Part shown: positions 8,153-16,877 of the stretch, one piece after another
How positions within the stretch are numbered: position 1 is the first letter of the stretch
Layout: each line of letters begins with the position of its first letter
From: Streptomyces sp. NBC_01288
GTDB lineage: Bacteria; Actinomycetota; Actinomycetes; Streptomycetales; Streptomycetaceae
Direction of reading: 5' to 3'
Length of the DNA: 64,000 nt
Assembly (NCBI RefSeq): GCF_035982055.1
Contig: NZ_CP108427.1
Span: 5,393,001 to 5,457,000 of the forward strand
The notes under the pieces: model-generated
What the model was told of the DNA's origin: nothing
The model's input: the letters and a program-made list of their open reading frames with translations, nothing else
Databases searched by the model: none
Translations under genes and position numbers: made by a program

Positions 8153-8866
8153 TCAGCTCGCCCGCCAGTACCCCAACGCGTGCACCCGCTCCCGCCGTAC
8201 CCCCAGCTCCTTGCGTACGTACGACGACAGCCCCCGGGTCGTGGCCGTGTCGCAGGTGATCCAGACGTACGGGTCGGCGCTGCCCTTCAGGAGGTCGGGG
8301 AGTTCCGCGCGTACCCGGTCGGTCAGTTGGCCTCGGGGGTGGTGGCGGACCTCGTGGAGGGACGGGTCGGTACGGAAGGGGAGGCTGCCGGACTCGCCCC
8401 CGAACCAGATCGTCGCCGGGACCTTCGAACCGACCGTGTCCAGAAGGGAGTTGATGGCGGGGAGCGACGCGGGATCGCCGATCGCGAAGAGGTGGGAGGG
8501 GGCCGGGTCGGGGGTCTCGAACCCCGTGCCCTGGACCGTCGCCTCGATCGTGTCGCCGGGCTTCGCGGCCCGGGCCCAGTCGCTCGCACACCCCTCGTGC
8601 AGGGCGAATTCGAGGCCGAACGTGCCGGTCGCTGGGTCGGGGTCGACCAGGGTGTACGCCCGCTGGTGGGGCTTGCCCGCGTTGTCGAACCAGAGGCGGA
8701 CCCACATCGTCGGGTGGACGCCGGTCGCCGCGAGCATGCCGCCGTCGGTGAGGCGGAGGCGGCGGTAGCGCGGGGTGACGTCCTCGGCCCGTGTCACCGT
8801 GAACTCGAAGTCCTTCGCGCGCAGCAGCTTGAGAACCGCGCCCTCCCAACCGCGCCCCTGCACCAT
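8153..8866 (-). CDS. Siderophore-interacting protein (NAD(P)H ferric-siderophore reductase family)
   Basis: The 237-residue flavoprotein has an N-terminal FAD-binding barrel, with MWVRLWFDNAGKPHQRAYTL covering the FAD/phosphate contacts. The C-terminal SIP NAD(P)H domain includes LFAIGDPASLPAINSLL and WITCDTATTRGL. Family members such as ViuB and YqjH reduce ferric siderophores in the cytosol to release iron. The ATG at 8866 follows a purine-rich GAGG. A DmdR/IdeR-type iron box lies about 40 bp upstream, shared with the divergent acylase fusion, which strongly suggests iron repression. Confidence 0.92.
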   Translation of the reverse strand: MVQGRGWEGAVLKLLRAKDFEFTVTRAEDVTPRYRRLRLTDGGMLAATGVHPTMWVRLWFDNAGKPHQRAYTLVDPDPATGTFGLEFALHEGCASDWARAAKPGDTIEATVQGTGFETPDPAPSHLFAIGDPASLPAINSLLDTVGSKVPATIWFGGESGSLPFRTDPSLHEVRHHPRGQLTDRVRAELPDLLKGSADPYVWITCDTATTRGLSSYVRKELGVRRERVHALGYWRAS

Positions 8867-8906
8867 GGCCTCTTCACCCTTCGCGTACGCTTTCCCCACG
8901 AGTAAC

Positions 8907-8925
8907 TTAGGCAAGGCTAACCTAA
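8907..8925. promoter_or_regulatory. Iron box (DmdR1/IdeR operator) between divergent genes
   Basis: The sequence TTAGGCAAGGCTAACCTAA matches 17 of 19 positions of the actinobacterial consensus TTAGGTTAGGCTAACCTAA. It lies 41 bp from the start of the siderophore-interacting gene and 45 bp from the acylase fusion GTG. One Fe-loaded repressor dimer pair could therefore silence both genes when iron is plentiful. Confidence 0.92.
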
Positions 8926-8970
8926 AAAACAGCCGCAATGCAGACAGTCGCAATACAGAGAGGTCGCAGG

Positions 8971-11900
8971 GTGACAACCCAGATCTACCGAGATGCCTGG
9001 GGAATCCCCCACCTGCGTGCCGACAGCGCCGACGAACTGGCCCGCGCCCAGGGCCGCGTCACCGCCCTCGACCGCGGCTGGCAGATCGAGGTCGAACGGC
9101 ATCGCGCGCAGGGCACGTCGGCCTCTTTCCTCGGCGTAGGCGCCCTGCCCTGGGATCTCTTCGCGCGGCGCGTGCGGCTCGACGACACGGCTCGGCGTTG
9201 TTTCGAGGCCTTGGAGAAGCGGGACCCGGAGACCGCGCGCTGGGTTCGGGCGTATGTCGACGGGGTCAATGAGGGGTTGGGGGTTGGTACTTCGGGATCT
9301 GGGGGTGGCGAGGGGGCCGCTTCCGCGCCGGCCTCCGCTTCCGTGGCCGGGATGGGGGACGCCTCGCTCTCCGGGTCGGGCGGGATGGGCGTACCCGCCT
9401 CGGGGTCGCGCGGGACGGGCACCCTCATCTCCGGGTCGCGCGGGACCGGAGACGCCTCGCCCTCCGGGTTCGGCGGAGCAGGTGTCCCTGCCTCGGGGCC
9501 GGGCGGGATGGGTGTCTTGGCCTCCGGGCCGGACCGGGCAGGCGCCCCCACCTCCGGGTCGGGCGGGACCGGAGGCGCCTCGCCCTCCGGGTTCGGCGGA
9601 GCAGGTGTCCCTGCCTCGGGGCCGGGCGGGATGGGTGTCTTGGTCTCCGGGCCGGACCGGGCAGGCGCCCCCACCTCCGGGTCGGGCGGGACCGGAGGCG
9701 CCTGGCCCTCCGGGTTCGGCGGAGCAGGTGTTCCCGCCTCGGGGCCGGGCGGGACGGGCGTCTTCGCCTCCGGTCGGGACCGAGCAGGCGCCCCCACCTC
9801 CGGGTCGGACAGAACAGGCACCCCCGCCCCCACGTCGGACAAGACAGCCGCCCCGGCCCCCGAGTTCGCCGACTCCGGCCTAACCCCCGGCCATTGGGAC
9901 CCCTGGACCCCTCTCGGTATCTGGCTGGCCACCCACATCCTCTTCGCCGGGTTCCCCGCCAAGCTCTGGCGCGAAGAGGCGATACGGCACCTCGGGCCGG
10001 ACGCCGTCGGGCTGTTCGCAACCGACGGCCCCGGTATCTCCGGCAGCAACGGCTGGCTGGTCAGCGGGGAACGGACCGTGACCGGGCGGGCCGTGCTCGC
10101 CGGTGATCCGCATCGCTTCATCGAGGACCCCGGCGTCTACCAGCAAGTCCACCTCTCCTGCCCGGAGTTCGACGTCGTCGGCCTCACCGTGCCCGGCGTC
10201 CCCGGTATCGCCCACTTCGGACACACCGGCACGGTCGCCTGGGCCATCACCAACGCCATGGCCGACTACCAGGATCTGTACCGGGAACGGTTGCGCCGCA
10301 CCGGCGCCGGGGTGGAAGCCCTTGGCCCGGACGGGAGTTGGCGGCGCGCGGCCCGGCACATGGAGATCATCGAGGTGGCGGGGGAGGAGTCCGTCGAGGT
10401 CGAGGTGATCGAGACCGAGCGCGGGCCCGTCGTCATCGGCGGACCGGAAGGGCTTGACGGAGGCATCGTCGGCGGGGCGGAAGGACTCGACGTAGGCATC
10501 ATCGGCGAACCGGAAGGGCGCGACGGAAGCGTCAGCGCCCCACTCGACATCCCGCCCCTCGCCGTCAGCCTCCGTTACCCGCCCCGCGTCACCGACGACC
10601 TCGGCTTCACCACACTCCTCCCCCTCCTCCGCGCCCGCCAAGTCGCCGACGTGGACCGGGCGTTCGACGACTGGGCCGAACCCGTCAACGTCGTCCAGGC
10701 CGCCGACACCGAGGGCGGACTGCTGCACCGGGTCGTCGGCAAGGTGCCCTTGCGTGCCGAGTCCAACCGCACCCGGCTCGTCCCCGCCTGGGAACCCGGT
10801 CACGAGTGGAGCGGCTGGCATCAACCACCCCGCGGACACCTCACCGACGACGGCATCGCCGTCATGGCCAACCAACGCGGCCCCGCCACCCCACTCGGCG
10901 TCGAGTTCGCCCCGAGCCACCGCGCCGACCGCATCACCGCACTGCTCGCCGAACGCGAGAAGTGGTCCGCCGCCGACATGCCCGCGATCCACATGGACGC
11001 CCATCTCGGTTCCGCCACACCCCTGTTGGACCACCTGGCGGTCTTGACCGACCTCAGCCCCGAGGCCTCCGCACTCCGCGACCGGCTGCTGACCTGGGAC
11101 CGCCGCATGGACGCCGACAGCACCGACGCCGCCGCCTACGCGGCCGTGCGCGGCGCTGTCGTACGACGGCTCGCGGCGCACCCGGCGTTCGCCGCGCTGG
11201 CCGAACCGCCCGCGTACCCGGAGGTGTTCGCGCCGTGGCTCGCGTTGCTCCCCCGCGTCGCCTTCGCGCTCGAACACCTGCTGAGCGCACGGGAGTTGTA
11301 CGGCATCGACCGGTCGGAGATCGTACGGGCGGCGGTCGAGGAGGCCGCGGCGAAGCCGGTCGGTATGTGGGGCGACACCCATCGCCTCGCACCCTGGCGG
11401 GCGTCCGGCGGAAGCCCAACTCCCGGTCCCGGCCTGGCCGGTGACCACGACTGCGTGCTGTGCACCTCCGCCGTACCCGGGCTCACCGATCTCAGCGCGC
11501 GGGGTCCGGCGGCCCGCTTCGTGTGGGACCTGGCCCGACGGGAGGACAGCCTGTGGGTGGTGCCGTTGGGGGCGTCGGGCGTGCCCGGTTCACCGCACCA
11601 CCGCGATCAACTGCCCTTGTGGCTCAAGGGAGATCTGGCCCCGGTGATCACCGACTTCACCCGGCTCGAACCTCACAGAGACACAGCCCCCACCCGTGAA
11701 CCGGTCCACTCACAACACATCACCGGCTTCGGCACCGTCCGCATCCTCCCCCTCGACCCGGTCGCCGACGCCGGGACGATCCACCGCTGGGTCAGTGAGC
11801 AACGGGCCTCGTTCTGGGGCATGAACGGCCTCACCCAGGCCCAAGTCACCGAGATCTACGCCCACATGGACACCCTCGACACCCACCACGCCCACCTGGT

Positions 11901-12279
11901 CACGAGGGACGACGAACCCGTCGCACTCCTCCAGACCTACGACCCCGCAGCCGACCGCGTCGGCGACTGCTACGCCGTAGAACCCGGAGACATCGGCATC
12001 CACCTCCTCCTCGCACCCGCCGGACCCGACGGCGACCGGCCCGGCTGGTCGGCGACGCTGATGGGCGTCCTCGCCACCTACGTCCTGCTCGGGCTGGACC
12101 GGCGCCGGGTCGTGGTCGATCCGGACGTGCGGAACGAGAAGGCGATCGCGCGGTTCCTGCGGCAGGGGTTCGTGGCGGGCCCGAGGGTCGTCCTCCCGGA
12201 GGTGGACATCCCGGACGTCTTCATCCCCGAAAAGCGCGCTCAACTGGCATTTCTCCCTCGCGAGGTGGCCTTCCCGTAG
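8971..12279 (+). CDS. Penicillin-acylase family protein fused to a siderophore-type N-acyltransferase
   Basis: This 1102-residue protein joins two enzymes. Residues 1 to about 105 and about 307-900 form an N-terminal-nucleophile penicillin-acylase domain. It opens YRDAWGIPHLRA, and the autocatalytic GSNGW motif places the nucleophile at Ser359. HFGHTGTVAW follows. Residues about 920-1102 form a GNAT domain of the IucB/RhbD/MbtK type (ERxSFWGM-like start, LGLDRRRVVVDPDVRNEKAI acyl-CoA region, RFLRQGF end). The chain is interrupted at about residues 106-307 by Gly/Pro/Ser-rich tandem repeats. The GTG at 8971 is chosen because GAGAGG precedes it by seven bases; an ATG at 8938 would add 11 residues. 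An iron box lies upstream. It probably acts on acyl groups of hydroxamate siderophores, which is inference. Confidence 0.88.
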   Translation: MTTQIYRDAWGIPHLRADSADELARAQGRVTALDRGWQIEVERHRAQGTSASFLGVGALPWDLFARRVRLDDTARRCFEALEKRDPETARWVRAYVDGVNEGLGVGTSGSGGGEGAASAPASASVAGMGDASLSGSGGMGVPASGSRGTGTLISGSRGTGDASPSGFGGAGVPASGPGGMGVLASGPDRAGAPTSGSGGTGGASPSGFGGAGVPASGPGGMGVLVSGPDRAGAPTSGSGGTGGAWPSGFGGAGVPASGPGGTGVFASGRDRAGAPTSGSDRTGTPAPTSDKTAAPAPEFADSGLTPGHWDPWTPLGIWLATHILFAGFPAKLWREEAIRHLGPDAVGLFATDGPGISGSNGWLVSGERTVTGRAVLAGDPHRFIEDPGVYQQVHLSCPEFDVVGLTVPGVPGIAHFGHTGTVAWAITNAMADYQDLYRERLRRTGAGVEALGPDGSWRRAARHMEIIEVAGEESVEVEVIETERGPVVIGGPEGLDGGIVGGAEGLDVGIIGEPEGRDGSVSAPLDIPPLAVSLRYPPRVTDDLGFTTLLPLLRARQVADVDRAFDDWAEPVNVVQAADTEGGLLHRVVGKVPLRAESNRTRLVPAWEPGHEWSGWHQPPRGHLTDDGIAVMANQRGPATPLGVEFAPSHRADRITALLAEREKWSAADMPAIHMDAHLGSATPLLDHLAVLTDLSPEASALRDRLLTWDRRMDADSTDAAAYAAVRGAVVRRLAAHPAFAALAEPPAYPEVFAPWLALLPRVAFALEHLLSARELYGIDRSEIVRAAVEEAAAKPVGMWGDTHRLAPWRASGGSPTPGPGLAGDHDCVLCTSAVPGLTDLSARGPAARFVWDLARREDSLWVVPLGASGVPGSPHHRDQLPLWLKGDLAPVITDFTRLEPHRDTAPTREPVHSQHITGFGTVRILPLDPVADAGTIHRWVSEQRASFWGMNGLTQAQVTEIYAHMDTLDTHHAHLVTRDDEPVALLQTYDPAADRVGDCYAVEPGDIGIHLLLAPAGPDGDRPGWSATLMGVLATYVLLGLDRRRVVVDPDVRNEKAIARFLRQGFVAGPRVVLPEVDIPDVFIPEKRAQLAFLPREVAFP
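9445..9813 (+). repeat. In-frame 123-bp tandem repeat (three units) inside the acylase gene
   Basis: Three near-identical 123-bp units begin at 9445, 9568 and 9691. Each encodes 41 residues rich in Gly, Ala, Pro and Ser (unit start TGGASPSGFGGAG). Degenerate relatives extend to about 9360 upstream and 9860 downstream. The period is a multiple of three, so copy-number change leaves the frame intact. Confidence 0.92.
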
Positions 12280-12288
12280 CCTGCCGAA

Positions 12289-12780
12289 GTGACCGGAGTG
12301 ACCCCTGAAGACCTCGTCGCCCACTACGACCTGGAGCCGATCCCCCGCGAGGGCGGCCTGTTCCGCCAGACGTGGGCGGGCCCGGAACGGCCCGACGGCC
12401 GCCCGGAGGGCACCGCGATCGTCGCCCTGCTCACAGCGGACGACTTCTCCGCGCTCCACCGCCTCCCCGCCGACGAGGTCTGGCACTTCTACCTCGGTGA
12501 CCCGCTCGAACTCCTGCTCCTCGCCCCGGACGGCACGTCGAGCACGGCGGTCCTCGGGCCGGACCCGCTGCACGGCCGGCACCTCCAGTTCACCGTGCCC
12601 GGCGGCACCTGGATGGGGGCACGGGTGGTGGCGGGCGGCACGTGGTCGTTCTTCGGCTGCACGATGGCACCCGGCTTCACCTACGACGGCTACGAGCACG
12701 GCGACGCGGGCGAGTTGACCGCCCGCTACGCCCGCACCCCGGCCGAGGCCGCCCGCATCACCGGGCTGTGCCGCCCGTGA
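12289..12780 (+). CDS. Cupin (DUF985) domain protein
   Basis: The 163-residue single-domain cupin begins at a GTG nine bases after the acylase stop. Conserved DUF985 features are visible: EGGLFRQTW early, ADEVWHFYLGDPLELLLL in the first cupin motif, and FSFFGCTMAPGF-like residues near 119-131. Family members are small beta-barrels of unknown catalysis, some being RmlC-like. It overlaps the next gene by GTGA and sits nine bases behind the acylase fusion, so the three genes probably form one iron-responsive transcript. Confidence 0.85.
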   Translation: MTGVTPEDLVAHYDLEPIPREGGLFRQTWAGPERPDGRPEGTAIVALLTADDFSALHRLPADEVWHFYLGDPLELLLLAPDGTSSTAVLGPDPLHGRHLQFTVPGGTWMGARVVAGGTWSFFGCTMAPGFTYDGYEHGDAGELTARYARTPAEAARITGLCRP

Positions 12781-13547
12781 GCGGCCTGCTGGAGGGCCAG
12801 TTCGCCCTGGTCACGGGCGCGAGCGGCGGCATCGGCCGGGGGATCGCGCTGCGGTTCGCGGAGGAGGGCGCGGCGGGAGTCGTCGTCCACTGTCGTACGG
12901 CTGTGGGGGCGGCCGGTGAAGTCGCTTCCCGGGTGCGGGAGTCGGGCGCCCGAGCCGTCGTACTGCAAGCCGATCTGACCGACGACGACGCCTGCCGCGG
13001 ACTGGTCCGCGAGGCGGCGGAGTGGAGCGGCGGACGGCTGACCGCGCTGGTCAACAACGCGGGCGTACAGCCCACCCAACCCCTGCCCGGCATGACGGCG
13101 GCGGACTGGCGGACAGTCGTCGACACCAACCTGACCAGCGTCTTCGCCTGCACACAGGCTGCGGCCGAGGTGATGAGAGAACACGGTGCCGGCGGCACGG
13201 TGACGCACATCGCGTCCATCGAGGCGAGCGCGCCGGCCGCCCTCCACGCGCACTACTCCGCGTCCAAGGCCGCCGTCGTCATGCACGCGCGGTCGGCCGC
13301 CCTGGAGTACGGCCCGTACGGCATCCGCGTCAACACGGTCTCGCCCGGTCTGATCGACCGGGAGGGGTTGGCGGAGGCGTGGCCCGACGGGGTGCGGAGG
13401 TGGCGGGAGGCGGCGCCGACGGGGAGGCTGGGGCGGCCGGAGGATGTCGGGGACGCGTGTGTGTTCCTGGCCTCGCGTCTCGCCTCCTGGGTCACCGGGC
13501 ACGACCTGGTCGTGGACGGCGGAGTGTTGGCGCGGCCCACCTGGTGA
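12777..13547 (+). CDS. Short-chain dehydrogenase/reductase
   Basis: This is a classical SDR of 256 residues. It has the dinucleotide loop TGASGGIGRG near residues 14-23, the NNAG motif (LVNNAGVQPT) and the active-site YSASK near 161-165. A Ser lies in IASIEASAPAA. The C-terminal WVTGHDLVVDGG seals the family assignment, matching FabG-like enzymes. The GTG start overlaps the cupin stop codon, indicating translational coupling. The substrate is unknown. Confidence 0.9.
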   Translation: MSGLLEGQFALVTGASGGIGRGIALRFAEEGAAGVVVHCRTAVGAAGEVASRVRESGARAVVLQADLTDDDACRGLVREAAEWSGGRLTALVNNAGVQPTQPLPGMTAADWRTVVDTNLTSVFACTQAAAEVMREHGAGGTVTHIASIEASAPAALHAHYSASKAAVVMHARSAALEYGPYGIRVNTVSPGLIDREGLAEAWPDGVRRWREAAPTGRLGRPEDVGDACVFLASRLASWVTGHDLVVDGGVLARPTW

Positions 13548-13610
13548 GCGAGACGTGTGTTTCCTCCGTACATAACCGCAGACCTGCAAGTCCGAAGACG
13601 GAGATATGAC

Positions 13611-15497
13611 GTGCGCCGACGACGGAATGAGGGACAAGGATTTGGACGCGGCGGAGGAGGCGGACGGGGCGGCCGGCGAGGAGTTCAAGGGCTGGTGCTG
13701 CTGGGCTCCCTGCTGGTCCTGCTCCTCCTCGGCACCGCGGGCACCGCGTCCGCGCACGCCGCCCTCGAATCCACCGACCCCGCCGACGGCAGCGTCCTCA
13801 AGTCCGCCCCCCGCAGCGTCACCCTCACCTTCTCCGAGTCCGTCGCCCTCCTCGACGACTCCTTCCGCGTCTACGACCCCGACAACCGGCGGGTGAGGAC
13901 GAGTTCCGCGCACCACGCGAAGGACGCGGGCGACACGGCGAGCGTGACCCTCCCGGCCAAGCTCGGCACCGGGACCTTCACGGTCGCCTGGCGCGTGGTC
14001 TCGGCCGACAGCCACCCGGTCTCGGGCGCCTTCACCTTCTCCATCGGTAAACCCTCCGCCACCACCACCCCCATCACCACGGCCCCGACCGAGGAACCCC
14101 TCACCGGCAGCCTCTACGACGTAGCCCGCTACTTCGCGTACATAGCCGCGGCCCTCCTCATCGGTACCGCCACCTTCGTGGCTCTGTGCCGCCCCCCGAA
14201 CCCGACCGTCCTCAACAAGCCGATCCTGATGGGCTGGTGGACCCTGCTGGCGGCGACGGTCGCCCTCCTCATCCTCCGCGCGCCCTACGAAGCGGGCACC
14301 GGCCTGGCCACGGCCTTCGAACCCTCCGCGATCCCGAAGACACTGACTTCCCGCCCTGGCCTGGCACTTGCGGCCCGGGTGGTCCTGATCGCCGCAACAG
14401 CCTTCTATCTCCTACGACTTCGGGGGCGGGAGCGGTTCGGACGGGTGGCCCTGGGGACGGGTGCCGTCCTCGCGGTCGGGCTGGCGCTGACCTGGGCGTC
14501 GGCGGAGCACGCGTCCGCCGGGATCCAGGTGCCGGTGGCGATGACCTCGGCGGTGCTGCATCTGCTCGCTATGTCGGTGTGGCTGGGCGGCCTGACGGCC
14601 CTGCTCACCGTCCTCTACCGCTCGTCGGACCTCGACGCGGCCCCGGTGGCCCGTTTCTCCCGCCTCGCCTTCGCCTCGGTGACCGTCCTCGTCGTCACCG
14701 GCATCTACCAGTCCTGGCGCGGCCTCGGCTCCTGGGACGCCCTGACCGGGACGTCGTACGGCCGCATCCTCCTCGTGAAGCTCGGCGCGGTGACGCTGCT
14801 GCTCGCGGTGGCGGGGTGGTCGCGGCAGTGGACGGGGCGGCTGGTGGGGGCGGAAGTACGGCTCCGGGTACCGGAGTTGGTGCGGGCGGGGGCGGACGGG
14901 ACGGTGGCTTCGGGGGAGTCTTCGGGAGGTGCGGGCGAGGGCGCCTCGCGTCCCGGTGACGGTTCCGAGGACGGGGGCGATGGTGCCCAGGACCGGGGTG
15001 ACGGTTCCAAGGACCGGTACCGGCGCGGTCTGCGCCGCTCGGTGCTGTTCGAAGTCGGCGTCGGTGTCGTGGTGTTGGTGATCACCACCCTGCTGACCAA
15101 CACCCTCCCCGGCCGGGCCGCGGCGGACGCGCAGAAGACGGCGACACCGGCCGGGATACCGGCGGCCTCGGTCACCACCGTCCCGTTCCGCGTCGGCAAC
15201 TCCGGCGGCAAGGTACAGATCACCCTCGACCCCGGACGTGTCGGCCTGAACTCCGTCGAGGCGGTGGTCTACGGCCCCGACGGCGGTTTCGCCACCGTCC
15301 CCGAACTCCGGCTCTCCTTCACCCTCGCGGCCCAGAAGATCGGCCCCCTCGACGCCGACGTCAAGGACGAGGGCGGCTATTGGGGGACCAACTCCCTCAA
15401 CCTGCCGATCGCCGGGACGTGGACGATGAAGGTCACGGTCAGGACGACGGACGTGGACCAGGTGAGCGTGTCCCGTCAGGTGCGGATCGTGCGGTAG
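13611..15497 (+). CDS. CopC-CopD fusion, copper resistance/transport membrane protein
   Basis: The 628-residue protein starts at a GTG with GGAG seven bases upstream. A signal helix (LVLLGSLLVLLLLGTAG) ends at ASAHAALESTDP, leaving the copper-ligand His near the mature N-terminus, as in CopC/YobA domains. HPVSGAFTFSIG closes the CopC barrel. Eight or so transmembrane helices (residues about 155-400) make up CopD, with AEHASAG and HLLAMSVWLGG conserved. A charged, Gly/Asp-rich cytoplasmic insertion follows. A final helix and an extracellular YtkA-like domain (residues about 520-628, KVQITLDPGRVG) complete it. Copper import or periplasmic handling is likely. Confidence 0.88.
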   Translation: MRRRRNEGQGFGRGGGGGRGGRRGVQGLVLLGSLLVLLLLGTAGTASAHAALESTDPADGSVLKSAPRSVTLTFSESVALLDDSFRVYDPDNRRVRTSSAHHAKDAGDTASVTLPAKLGTGTFTVAWRVVSADSHPVSGAFTFSIGKPSATTTPITTAPTEEPLTGSLYDVARYFAYIAAALLIGTATFVALCRPPNPTVLNKPILMGWWTLLAATVALLILRAPYEAGTGLATAFEPSAIPKTLTSRPGLALAARVVLIAATAFYLLRLRGRERFGRVALGTGAVLAVGLALTWASAEHASAGIQVPVAMTSAVLHLLAMSVWLGGLTALLTVLYRSSDLDAAPVARFSRLAFASVTVLVVTGIYQSWRGLGSWDALTGTSYGRILLVKLGAVTLLLAVAGWSRQWTGRLVGAEVRLRVPELVRAGADGTVASGESSGGAGEGASRPGDGSEDGGDGAQDRGDGSKDRYRRGLRRSVLFEVGVGVVVLVITTLLTNTLPGRAAADAQKTATPAGIPAASVTTVPFRVGNSGGKVQITLDPGRVGLNSVEAVVYGPDGGFATVPELRLSFTLAAQKIGPLDADVKDEGGYWGTNSLNLPIAGTWTMKVTVRTTDVDQVSVSRQVRIVR

Positions 15498-15522
15498 GCG
15501 GTGGGCGGGGCGGGATGCGAGG

Positions 15523-16485
15523 TCACGTCGGCTGCTTGCTGGCCCGCCATTCCAGTGCCTGAGGCTCTTCCGTGAACTCGATCAGATGCTGGCCGGTGAA
15601 CGGCCGTAGCGCGTCCCGTACTTCGGTCGGGGTGGCGTAGAAGAACTCCTTGCGGCTGTTGACCTGGTTCACCCGGCGTGGGGCGAACTGCCGGTGGAGT
15701 TCCGCTTCCAGGCCGACCGCGTCCTTGCTGAAGATCAGCGCGTGCACGTCGAAGCGGAACGGCACCGCCGCGCCGCTCAACTCGTAGATCCGGTCGAGGG
15801 GTTCGAGTCTGCGGGTCATGCCGATCTTCACGACGCGATCGCCGAACGCGCCGACGTTCGAGATGACGTAGACATAGCCGGTGCGGATGTTCGCCGCGCG
15901 GGTCTCGACGTCCTGCAACGCGCCCTCGATCTCGGCGAGTTTGGCCTCCATCTCCGCGTCCTTCTTCTGCATGAAGTCGGCGGTGAGCTCCAACTCCCGT
16001 ACCCGCGCGCTGTGGTACTGGTCGCTGATCCGGATGTGCATGGTGGCGCCGAGCTTGGCGATCGTCTCGCGGCTCTTGCAGAGGCGGTCGACCAGCGAGC
16101 GCAGCCGGTGCGGGCGCATGGTCCGCACCGCGTAGTCGGCCTCGGCGTTGTAGGCGCGCAGCATCAGCTTGGAGAAGTCGCGGACCATCTTCTGGCCCTC
16201 GCGCGTGGAGCCGTTGACTGTCCAGCCCGTGATGGCGAGTACCGCCCGGTCGGTGCGGGCGAGGTTCTTGATCTCGGTCTGCAGGGTGTCGAGCCGGCTG
16301 CGGTAGGCGATGGCGTCGTGCAGGGCGTGCCGGTAGGCGTAGACCCCGGCCTCCTGCAACATCGCGGTCTCGTCCGTGACCACGATCCGCGCCTGCAAGT
16401 CGGCGAGCCGCCGCTCACCGTCGAACACCTCCTTGCGCGTCCGCTCGGTCTCCTTCGCCGTGTCCCGGGCGTCCTTCAACACCCC
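15523..16485 (-). CDS. DUF4041 plus T5orf172 (GIY-YIG-like) protein, probably 5'-truncated
   Basis: The 320-residue product has a coiled-coil DUF4041-like region (about residues 1-200, with repeated Glu/Lys heptads near ELTADFMQKKDAEMEAKLAE). A T5orf172/MUG113 domain at about 205-290 follows: GYVYVISNVGAFGDRVVKIG, then MTRRLEPLDRIYEL and the terminal EFFY. This domain is a GIY-YIG nuclease relative found in phages and mobile islands. Relatives I remember are longer at the N-terminus with a membrane or coiled start. Here the frame runs to a TGA near 16570 without a good start, and GTG 16485 is only the first usable codon. I infer loss of the 5' end. It marks the left side of the accessory patch. 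Confidence 0.75.
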   Translation of the reverse strand, partial: GVLKDARDTAKETERTRKEVFDGERRLADLQARIVVTDETAMLQEAGVYAYRHALHDAIAYRSRLDTLQTEIKNLARTDRAVLAITGWTVNGSTREGQKMVRDFSKLMLRAYNAEADYAVRTMRPHRLRSLVDRLCKSRETIAKLGATMHIRISDQYHSARVRELELTADFMQKKDAEMEAKLAEIEGALQDVETRAANIRTGYVYVISNVGAFGDRVVKIGMTRRLEPLDRIYELSGAAVPFRFDVHALIFSKDAVGLEAELHRQFAPRRVNQVNSRKEFFYATPTEVRDALRPFTGQHLIEFTEEPQALEWRASKQPT

Positions 16486-16877
16486 CTGCGCCTTCGCGGC
16501 GGCCAGCGGGGTGGGGGATGGGTCGATGCGGTGAACAACCCTACGTAGAAGATTCTGCGGGACTGCCGCTCAAGGCGGCGACGTTCACCAAGCTATACCC
16601 GATCCTTAGATAACCAAGGATCAATCCTTTGATTTCCTTTATTGAGCAAAGAGGGTACAGGAAAGGCAATATCGCCGAGTGTGCATGGTCGATTTATGCC
16701 GAAGGTGCGGGGGTTGTGCTTCATCGCTCGAAAGGGTCGTGGCGTAAGTAGTGGCCCTGAGTTAATCGCCAACCTCAAGTCTCGCTCAGAATGTTCGATT
16801 TTTCTTGACGATCACCTAAGTATTCGATGATTGTTCTGTCCATGTCGCTCCCGGCGGGGGTGAAACGGAGGGAACCA
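16486..16877. other. AT-richer intergenic stretch, no supported gene
   Basis: Bases about 16590-16830 are clearly less GC-rich than their surroundings, with runs such as TTGATTTCCTTTATTGAGC. This suggests foreign or regulatory DNA. Short frames on both strands (61-62 codons) have no ribosome site, and their codon use is unlike neighbouring genes, so I do not call them. A promoter for the secreted-protein gene at 16878 must lie here, but I cannot place it. Confidence 0.5.

Noticed and set aside
7163..8905. 580-codon plus-strand frame
   Set aside because: Antisense to the HhH-GPD and siderophore-interacting genes, with no family features.
12777..15497. Biosynthetic gene cluster around cupin, SDR and CopCD
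   Set aside because: No synthase or assembly-line gene is present; CopCD is a separate copper function.
16593..16830. Two overlapping 61-62 codon frames on opposite strands
   Set aside because: No ribosome sites, poor codon bias and no recognisable features in an AT-rich gap.
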